From positions 370,502-434,501 of the forward strand of contig NZ_MQWB01000001.1 in assembly GCF_002257665.1 (NCBI RefSeq): a stretch of 64,000 nucleotides of DNA. Direction: 5' to 3'. Both the position numbers and the translations under genes were made by a program. The notes beneath the pieces are model-generated. The model was given only the letters and a program-made list of their open reading frames with translations. It was not told the origin of the DNA and searched no databases. The DNA comes from Rubricoccus marinus (GTDB lineage: Bacteria > Bacteroidota > Rhodothermia > Rhodothermales > Rubricoccaceae). Numbering within the stretch: the stretch's first letter is position 1; every line of letters starts with the position of its first letter. Of the stretch, positions 52,546-59,223 are shown in pieces.

Positions 52546-55500
52546 ATGCGACTCTCCTTGCCCGTGCTTCTGCTAGCCCTCGTGCTGGCCGCGCCTGCCT
52601 CCGCGCAGGACCGTGCTGCGTCCTCGGACGCCGTCCGCACGGCACTCACGTACCTCCGAGCCGAAGCGGGAGCGCTCGGCCTCAAGGCGGGCGACCTCGC
52701 CGACCTGTCGGTTGCGAGCGCGCACGAGGACCCGCGCACCGGCGCCACGTACGTGTACGTCCAGCAACGAGTGGACGGGATCGAGATCGCAGAGTCCATC
52801 GTGACCGTCACCGTCGGCCGCGATGGGCGGGTGGCCCACGCCGCTGGCGACGTCGCCGCCGGGACGACGTCCGCGTCGAAAGGCGCAGGCCTGACGCCAG
52901 AGGCGGCTCTGGCACGCGTGGCGAGCCTGGTTGGTGAGCCCACGCCATCCACCGCCTTTGCCAAAGCGGCCTCTGGCGTGGAGCGCCGGACGGAGCTGGC
53001 CAGCGTCGCGGGGGACCCCGTGACGGCGCGGCTGGTGTACGTCGGCGTGCCGCAGGGCGGGCTCCGGCTCGCGTGGGAGGTGATGCTGCCCTCGCGCGAC
53101 ACGCAGCACCTCTGGCTCGTGCGCGTGGACGCTCAAACCGGCGCCGAGCTCTCGCGCTACGACCTGGTCGTGCACGACGCGTTCGGCCCCGCAGAGCACG
53201 CGCCAGCGGCCCGGAGCTACGCGCCGCTCTCGACGCCGTCCGCGCTCTCGTTCCTCGAAGGCGCCTCTGGCGCGATGGCCTCCAGCTACCGCGTGTACCC
53301 GTTCCCGCTGGAGAGCCCGCACCACGGCGGCACAGCGGCACCGCCGGCCGACGGCCGCTCGCTTGTCGCCAACCCGTTCAACCTCCTCGCCAGCCCCAAC
53401 GGCTGGCACGACAGCCGCAACGCCGCCGGCACCTCTGGCGCCCTGTTCACGACGACGCAGGGCAACAACGTCCACGCCTACACCGACACCGACGCCAACA
53501 ACATTCCGGACACGGGAAGCTCGCCCGATGGTGGCGCAGGCCTCGTGTTCGACGCCGCGCTGGACCTCACGCAGAACCCGAGCGCGTACCGCCCGGCCTC
53601 GGTCATCAACCTCTTCTACTGGAACAACATCATCCATGACGTGATGGTGCAGTACGGTTTCACCGAGGCCGCAGGCAACTTCCAGACGACGAACTACTCC
53701 GGCCTTGGTGCCGGGGGCGACTACGTGCAGGCCGAGAGTCAGGACGGCGGCGGCACCAACAACGCCAACTTCAGCACCCCCGTGGACGGGTTCCGCCCCC
53801 GCATGCAGATGTACGTGGGCGTGGACGTGAGCCCCAACCGTGACGGCTCGTTCGACAACGGCGTGGTCATCCACGAGTACGGGCACGGCATCTCCAACCG
53901 CCTCACCGGCGGCCCCGCTGCCGCTACCTGCCTCCAGAACGCCGAGCAGCAGGGCGAGGGTTGGAGCGACTTCTACGCCGTCCTCTTCACCATGAAGCCG
54001 ACCGAGACGCGGACCACCGCGCGCGGCATCGGAACGTACCTCTTCGCGCAGGGGCCCAACGGCATCGGCATCCGCCTCGCGCCGTACTCCACGGACTTCG
54101 CGGTCAACAGCTACACCTACGGCCGCACCAAGACGATGACGGCCGTCCACCAGGTAGGCTTCGTCTGGGCAACGATCCTCCACGAGGCCACCTGGGACCT
54201 GATCGACCAACACGGCTTCAGCGACGACGTCTACAACGCCGGCGGCACGGCAGGCAACCAGATCATGCTGAACCTGGTCACGCAGGGCCTCAAGATGCAG
54301 CCCTGCTCGCCCGGCTTCGTGAGCAGCCGCGACGCCATCCTCGCCGCCGACGCGTTGCTCTACCCCGACGCGACCAACCCCGGCCGTGGCCGTCACTACA
54401 CCACGCTGTGGAAGGCCTTCGCCCGCCGCGGCCTCGGCGTCAGCGCCAGCCAGGGCGTGACCACGAGCAACGTGGACAACGTGGAGGCCTTCGACGCGCC
54501 TCTGGCGTCGCCGAGCATGGTCTACGCGCCAGGCTCGCTCTCCTTCTCCGTGCAGACGGGCCAGAGGGACAGCAAGCCCATTGTGATCCGCAACACCGCG
54601 GCTCCGGGCTCCGGCGACCTCAACGTGCAGGCGTCGCTGAGCAACTTCGTCCCGTCGGACCCCAGACCCCCGAGCAGCGCCGTTGCCAGCTTTGTGCCCG
54701 AGGGCGGAATGAAGGCCTCTGGCGAAATCACCGTGCGCCGCGCCGAGCCTCTGGCGCCAGAGGCCGAACTGGCCGTGGAGCCGCTCGTCGTTCCGACGGC
54801 TTCTCGCATCGGTGAGGTCCCCGCGAGCGCCAAGGTGGTCACCGACTGCGCGAGCGGACAGCTCTTTGAGCAACTCGCGGCCAACCTTGGGATGAGCACG
54901 ATCTCAGGAGCGCTGGAGGTAGGGCAGAGCTTTACCGCGACCTGCACCGGCTTCCTCAACAGCGTCATTCCTGTGATCAGCGCGAGTGGGCTGAACACGA
55001 ACCAGACGTGGGGCTTCACGATGCGCGTCTACGCCGGGACGGGGACGAGCGGGACGCTTCTGGCGTCGCCTTCGTACACGTACACGAACCCCGCTAGCGG
55101 CGCTTTCCTTCTCACCATCCCGCTGCCTGCTCCGGTCGAGATCGTTGAGGGCCAGACCTACACGTGGTTCCTGGACATGACCTCGGGGCGGACAGGACTG
55201 CAGTACGACAGTCGGAACCCGTACGCGGGCGGTACCCGGTACACGACGGTGAACGGCAACCCTGCCAACGCCATCGCGGATGCTGGAGGCGACATGCAGT
55301 TCCAGCTCGCCTATGGCGCGCCGGAGCGCATCATGAAGCTCTCGTCGAAGTTTGTGAGCGTCCCTGTGGGCGGCTCGGCGACGATGAACCTGAACGTGGA
55401 TGCGACCGGCTTCCCGGCCGGGACCTACACCGCGGACCTCGTCCTGACGACCAACGTGCCTTCCACGGTCACGATGCCCGTCACGGTCGTCGTCGGCGCA

Positions 55501-56940
55501 ACGGCCGGTAGCGCGACGATCACCGGCTCGCCGGGCTGGTACCTCATGGCGTCGCCGACGAACAACACGACCATCGAGCAACTCGCGTCCATGAACCTCG
55601 TGGCGGGCCTCCCTGGCTACTACCCGACGTTCTTCGACGGCACGCCCTCGCCGACGTTGTACAACGGCTACCGCAACGGCTGGACGGCCTCGACGGGCGC
55701 AGGCGAGACGTTCGCCAGCGGCCAGGCCTTCCTCTGGTACTTCTGGAACTCGGCGTTCGTGCCGACCGAACCGACGCCGAACGGCAGCGCGGCGGTGGCC
55801 TTCCCGGTCACGCTCACGGCGCCCGGCGCGGTCAACACCGCCGACGTCTCCCGCGTGCTTCACACGGTGGGCGACCGCATCAACGTGCTCGGCAACCCGT
55901 TCGGCACGCCGCTGGACCTGACGAACATCAAGAGTTGGCCGGGCGGTGGGTCCGTCGCGTCCAAGGGCCGCGCGTTCGTGTGGGACCCCGTGCTGAGCAC
56001 GTGGATCTCTGGCACGGCCGCGCAGCGTGTGGAGGCGTGGCAGGGCTTCGCTGTGCAGTCCGTCGCCAAGGGCGGCACGCTCACGATCCCCGCCTCGGCA
56101 GCCGTCACGCCGTCCGCAGCCAAGGCCTCGCCAGAGGCCGAACTCCGGCGCGTGATCGCCTTCGAGTTGGAGGGCCGCGACGCCGCAACGGGCCGCGTTC
56201 TCCTGGACCGCTCCGCCGAGGTCGCCTTTGAGGCCGACGGCGCCGACGGCTGGGACGACAACGACGCGCAGAAGCTGCAGCCTCTGGCGGCCTCCTACGT
56301 CTCGCTGGGCGTAGAGTCCACGTTGGACGGCGAGCGCGTGCTGAAGGCGAGCGAGTCCCGCGCCCTCGCGCCCGCCTCGTTCGAGGTGCCTCTGGCGCTG
56401 GAGACGGTCGGTGCAGAAGAGGTGCTCACGCTGACGTGGCCGCAGATGACGGACCTCCCGGCCGATTGGCAGGTGACGCTCCGCGACGTGGTGACGGGCG
56501 AGACCCTCGACCTCCGTCGGGCACAGAGCTACGCCTTCGAGGCCGCGCCGCGGGCTCGCAAGTGGTTCACCGGCGCATCGGCGCCAGAGGTCGCCACGTC
56601 GGACGCCTCGGCGTCGGTGACGCGGTTCGTGCTCTCCGTCAAGACGGGCGTCTCGCCAGAGGCGGTCGCGGAAGGCTTCGCGTTCGGTCTCGCGCCGGTC
56701 TCGCCGAACCCCTCGCGGGGCGTCGCGCGCGTCACGTTCACGCTGGAGGAGGCCGCCCCGACGGTGGTCGCGATCTACGACGTACAAGGCCGCGAGGTCG
56801 CCCGTTTGGCCGACGGCCAGCTGGAGGCCGGCCGCCACGAGGTCGCGTGGCAGACCGGCACAATGGCGCCGGGCGTCTACGTGCTCCGCCTCGCCTCTGG
56901 CGGCCGCGTCGAGACGCAGCGCGCGGTCGTCGTGCGGTAG
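52546..56940 (+). CDS. Secreted M36 (fungalysin-type) metalloprotease with T9SS signal
   Basis: A 1464-residue secreted protease. Signal peptide MRLSLPVLLLALVLAAPASAQ; an FTP/PepSY-like propeptide (about 22-215, with TYVYVQQRVDGIEIAESIVTVTVG and RLAWEVMLPS); and an M36 catalytic domain with HEYGH at 443-447 and the third zinc ligand E471 in GEGWSDFYAVLFTMKP. C-terminal to it are a GQLFEQ…GQSFTATCTG…EGQTYTWFLDMTSG module, a short Ig-like segment, a GWYLMASPTNNTTIEQLASMNLV…FLWYFWN…VLGNPFGTPLDL module, a LPADWQVTLRDVVTGETLDLRR module and a Por/T9SS sorting domain. It is roughly twice the length of fungal M36 enzymes because of these additions. ATG at 52546 follows the AT-rich leader. Likely nutritional proteolysis. 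Confidence 0.92.
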   Translation: MRLSLPVLLLALVLAAPASAQDRAASSDAVRTALTYLRAEAGALGLKAGDLADLSVASAHEDPRTGATYVYVQQRVDGIEIAESIVTVTVGRDGRVAHAAGDVAAGTTSASKGAGLTPEAALARVASLVGEPTPSTAFAKAASGVERRTELASVAGDPVTARLVYVGVPQGGLRLAWEVMLPSRDTQHLWLVRVDAQTGAELSRYDLVVHDAFGPAEHAPAARSYAPLSTPSALSFLEGASGAMASSYRVYPFPLESPHHGGTAAPPADGRSLVANPFNLLASPNGWHDSRNAAGTSGALFTTTQGNNVHAYTDTDANNIPDTGSSPDGGAGLVFDAALDLTQNPSAYRPASVINLFYWNNIIHDVMVQYGFTEAAGNFQTTNYSGLGAGGDYVQAESQDGGGTNNANFSTPVDGFRPRMQMYVGVDVSPNRDGSFDNGVVIHEYGHGISNRLTGGPAAATCLQNAEQQGEGWSDFYAVLFTMKPTETRTTARGIGTYLFAQGPNGIGIRLAPYSTDFAVNSYTYGRTKTMTAVHQVGFVWATILHEATWDLIDQHGFSDDVYNAGGTAGNQIMLNLVTQGLKMQPCSPGFVSSRDAILAADALLYPDATNPGRGRHYTTLWKAFARRGLGVSASQGVTTSNVDNVEAFDAPLASPSMVYAPGSLSFSVQTGQRDSKPIVIRNTAAPGSGDLNVQASLSNFVPSDPRPPSSAVASFVPEGGMKASGEITVRRAEPLAPEAELAVEPLVVPTASRIGEVPASAKVVTDCASGQLFEQLAANLGMSTISGALEVGQSFTATCTGFLNSVIPVISASGLNTNQTWGFTMRVYAGTGTSGTLLASPSYTYTNPASGAFLLTIPLPAPVEIVEGQTYTWFLDMTSGRTGLQYDSRNPYAGGTRYTTVNGNPANAIADAGGDMQFQLAYGAPERIMKLSSKFVSVPVGGSATMNLNVDATGFPAGTYTADLVLTTNVPSTVTMPVTVVVGATAGSATITGSPGWYLMASPTNNTTIEQLASMNLVAGLPGYYPTFFDGTPSPTLYNGYRNGWTASTGAGETFASGQAFLWYFWNSAFVPTEPTPNGSAAVAFPVTLTAPGAVNTADVSRVLHTVGDRINVLGNPFGTPLDLTNIKSWPGGGSVASKGRAFVWDPVLSTWISGTAAQRVEAWQGFAVQSVAKGGTLTIPASAAVTPSAAKASPEAELRRVIAFELEGRDAATGRVLLDRSAEVAFEADGADGWDDNDAQKLQPLAASYVSLGVESTLDGERVLKASESRALAPASFEVPLALETVGAEEVLTLTWPQMTDLPADWQVTLRDVVTGETLDLRRAQSYAFEAAPRARKWFTGASAPEVATSDASASVTRFVLSVKTGVSPEAVAEGFAFGLAPVSPNPSRGVARVTFTLEEAAPTVVAIYDVQGREVARLADGQLEAGRHEVAWQTGTMAPGVYVLRLASGGRVETQRAVVVR

Positions 56941-56947
56941 CGCATGA

Positions 56948-56980
56948 GGCCTCTGGCGCGTACCGTTCGCGCCAGAGGCC
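56948..56980 (+). terminator. Motif-built hairpin downstream of M36 gene
   Basis: A perfect 13-bp stem, GGCCTCTGGCGCG (56948-56960) with CGCGCCAGAGGCC (56968-56980), and a seven-base loop TACCGTT, beginning 7 bp after the stop. No T-run follows, so it may act as a mRNA 3' stabiliser rather than a strict terminator. Confidence 0.65.
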
Positions 56981-57071
56981 CCCGCTGCGACGCCTCGCGT
57001 GAGGCTTCACGATCTCGCCGCCTCGGCCGGTTGACGCCTGCCGGGGCGGCGCTGTATTCTGCGGGCGTTCC

Positions 57072-57144
57072 GGGGCATTAGCTCAGTTGGTAGAGCGCAT
57101 CCTTCGCATGGATGAGGTCAGCGGTTCGACTCCGCTATGCTCCA
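57072..57144 (+). tRNA. tRNA-Ala (anticodon CGC)
   Basis: A complete cloverleaf. The acceptor stem GGGGCAT pairs with ATGCTCC and includes the G3-U70 pair that identifies tRNA-Ala. The D arm is GCTCAGTTGGTAGAGC, the anticodon stem CATCC/GGATG with loop TTCGCAT (anticodon CGC, decoding GCG), the variable loop AGGTC, and the T arm AGCGG-TTCGACT-CCGCT. The discriminator is A, and CCA is not encoded. It stands alone between the M36 and lipoprotein genes. Confidence 0.95.
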
Positions 57145-57283
57145 CACGTCGGCCGTCTCGCACTCCGCGGGGCGGCCGTTTCGTTTGGGCTCTGGCATGG
57201 GACGGGGCGTTCAGCGCACGTGCGCCAGAGGCCTCTGGCGGAGGAACCCCGCGCCAGAGGCACCGAACCCCGCAGACATGAAA

Positions 57284-57314
57284 CCGGCCGCCCCAGCAGA
57301 TGCAGGGCGGCCGG
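57284..57314 (-). terminator. Rho-independent terminator of lipoprotein gene
   Basis: A perfect 10-bp stem (57284-57293 CCGGCCGCCC with 57305-57314 GGGCGGCCGG) and an 11-base loop, followed on the minus strand by TTTCATGT, 25 bp after the stop. Confidence 0.75.
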
Positions 57315-57338
57315 CGGTTGAGACGGCGTGAGCCGGGC

Positions 57339-58391
57339 TCAGTTGACGGAGAACGTGTGGGTGTTGGACTGGCCAAACGCGACCGTCTCCTCCCAGACCT
57401 CGACAACGGTGCCGCCGCGGCGCAGCGTCGCCGTGTACTCGACTGGCCCCTCGTCGCAGGCGTTGTAGTAGTTCACCTTGACGCTGTACTCGCCAGTGGG
57501 TGGGGTGCCGGCCCAGATGATGTTCTCGACGGTCTCGGGCGTGTCGGCGCACGACCGGCGCGCATCCACGTCCAACTCGCCGCCAGAGGCCACGCTGGTG
57601 TTCTGGTACGAGACCTCGTCGCCGGCGGGGTCCGAGACGTAGAGGTCGAGGTCGACGGCCTTGTTCCACTGCAGCGTTACCTGCACGTCGCCGGTGCGGA
57701 TCTCCGTGCCGTCAACGGTGATCGTACCGTCGTTGCCGGTCTCGATAACCTGGCCGTCGAGGACGACGCGGGCTACGTCGAGCTGGTTGCCGATGCGGCA
57801 GTTGTCGACCTGGGTCACCACGACGCGGTTGCGCTCGCCGGACTTGACGTAGTCGACGAGGTTCGCCGTGCCTTCGGCGCCACGGCGCACGTAGCTCCCC
57901 TCCACGATGTGGCCGTCCGGGTAGTCGGAGTTGAAGATCGTGATGCGAGAGGCGTCGTCCATCCCTTCGAACTCGATGGCGAAGGCCGACATCTGCATGC
58001 TGCTCGGGATGTCGACGTACGTCTGGAAGTAGGTGTAGTCCACCTCGTTGTTGCAGCCCGAGAGCTGTGAGGCCCGGTCGTTGCCGAAGCCGATCACCTC
58101 GGGGTTTGGGGCGGCCTCCCAGCCTCCGTCGCCTTCGGCGGGAATGGACGCGAGAGTGAACAGGTCCGGGACGGGCGTGGACGCGCTGGATGCCAGCGCG
58201 AGAGCGCCCTCACCGGCGTGCATCTCCCAGGGAGTCCGAGCGAGCGACGCGGGTCCAGAATCGGCGACCGTTTCGACGGGCGTTTCGCCCGCGGCGACGG
58301 CCGCGTCGTCTGCCGGGGGGGCGTCGGTCGTCTCTGCGCACGCGGAGAGGGTAAGAGCGCCCAAGAAGAGGGCCGTGGGGAAGAAGCGCAT
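57339..58391 (-). CDS. Lipoprotein with YfaP/DUF2135-like domain
   Basis: A 350-residue predicted lipoprotein. The leader MRFFPTALFLGALTLSAC ends in a lipobox (LSAC), with the acylated cysteine at residue 18, then an acidic Ala/Pro linker. The C-terminal part (about 235-350) has the DUF2135/YfaP pattern: VTLQWNKAVDLDLYVSDPAGDEV, SGGELDVDARRSC, PETVENIIW and GEYSVKVNYYNAC. The middle domain (about 85-220) is unassigned and contains paired cysteines. Probably anchored to the inner face of the outer membrane or to the surface; function unknown. It ends at a hairpin terminator. Confidence 0.82.
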   Translation of the reverse strand: MRFFPTALFLGALTLSACAETTDAPPADDAAVAAGETPVETVADSGPASLARTPWEMHAGEGALALASSASTPVPDLFTLASIPAEGDGGWEAAPNPEVIGFGNDRASQLSGCNNEVDYTYFQTYVDIPSSMQMSAFAIEFEGMDDASRITIFNSDYPDGHIVEGSYVRRGAEGTANLVDYVKSGERNRVVVTQVDNCRIGNQLDVARVVLDGQVIETGNDGTITVDGTEIRTGDVQVTLQWNKAVDLDLYVSDPAGDEVSYQNTSVASGGELDVDARRSCADTPETVENIIWAGTPPTGEYSVKVNYYNACDEGPVEYTATLRRGGTVVEVWEETVAFGQSNTHTFSVN

Positions 58392-58667
58392 AGCAGTACG
58401 TGGTTGGGGTGATGTTGCGCTGGGTCACGGGGGTGGCTCAGCAGGGGGTGCCAGAGCGCGCTCTGGCAGGCTCCTCCCGTTGCGCTTTCACCTGGAGGGA
58501 CGCGGGGGAAGGGCGCGTGTCGAGATGAGGGATGCGGCTGGTTGGAGCTCAACCCACAAGCGGATTCCGCCGCCACCGACTGCCACGCACCCCCGATAAA
58601 TCTGCCGGCGCCTTCTTCTCTCACCCTGCGTCGTCTCTAGTTTGAGACCGTTTGTTGTCACCGGGCC
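58392..58667. other. Divergent promoter region of lipoprotein and sigma factor genes
   Basis: A 276-bp gap without a gene. It contains the 20-bp palindrome at 58449-58468 and a short inverted repeat GTCTC-TAGTTT-GAGAC at 58633-58648, 20 bp before the sigma factor GTG. Either could be an operator. Confidence 0.5.
58449..58468. repeat. 20-bp perfect palindrome TGCCAGAGCGCGCTCTGGCA
   Basis: The half site CCAGAG matches the core of the dispersed motif, but the centre is CGCG instead of GGCC or GGCGCC. It lies 58 bp upstream of the lipoprotein start, so unlike the 18-mers it is at a 5' end and may be a binding site. Confidence 0.8.
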
Positions 58668-59219
58668 GTGTCTGTTTCTCCAACTACCGTGCTGCTCCGC
58701 GCCTCTCAAAAAGGAGACGGGCGCGCATCGGACGCTCTTTTTCAGCAGGTCTACGACGAGCTCCGGCGGCTCGCGCAATCGAAGATCGACGCGGAGCCAG
58801 GCGTGGTAACGGTTTCGGCGACGGGCCTCGTCCACGACGCGTACCTCAAGCTCATCGACGGGGGAGATTGGGCGGACAGGTCCCACTTCAAGGCCGTCGC
58901 CGCGCGCGCGATGCGGCAGATCCTGACCGACCGGGCACGGATGCGGAGCGCGGCCAAGCGAGGCGGCGACGCGCGCGCCATCACGCTCAACGCGGACGTA
59001 GCAGGTGCGGCGGAGTCCCCCTCCGATCAGATCCTGGCCGTTGACGAGGCCCTGACTCGCTTGGGGACGCACGATAAACGCCTGGCTCACTTGGTCGAGC
59101 TTCGCTTTTTCGGGGGGATGGAGGTCGCGGAGGTCGCAGAAGCGCTCGGCATCTCCCCACGCACGGCTGCCCGTGAGTGGGCCCGCGCCAAAGCCCACCT
59201 CCACGCCCTGATCCGCTGA
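58668..59219 (+). CDS. ECF-type RNA polymerase sigma factor (sigma-70 ECF, TIGR02999-like)
   Basis: A 183-residue sigma factor. Region 2 is in LFQQVYDELRRLAQSKI…GLVHDAYLKLIDG…HFKAVAARAMRQILTDRARMRSAAKRGG, and region 4 in LVELRFFGGMEVAEVAEALGISPRTAAREWARAKAHLHALI, ending in a clear helix-turn-helix. It belongs to the group common in Planctomycetes and Rhodothermota that lacks an adjacent anti-sigma factor and instead sits next to a Ser/Thr kinase. Start is GTG at 58668. The kinase gene begins 4 bp after its stop. It carries no copy of the dispersed motif. Confidence 0.93.
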   Translation: MSVSPTTVLLRASQKGDGRASDALFQQVYDELRRLAQSKIDAEPGVVTVSATGLVHDAYLKLIDGGDWADRSHFKAVAARAMRQILTDRARMRSAAKRGGDARAITLNADVAGAAESPSDQILAVDEALTRLGTHDKRLAHLVELRFFGGMEVAEVAEALGISPRTAAREWARAKAHLHALIR

Positions 59220-59223
59220 TGCC

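Noticed and set aside
52573-56838. Two very long minus-strand open frames opposite the M36 protease
   Set aside because: Shadow composition without any motif; the plus strand has HEYGH and a sorting domain.
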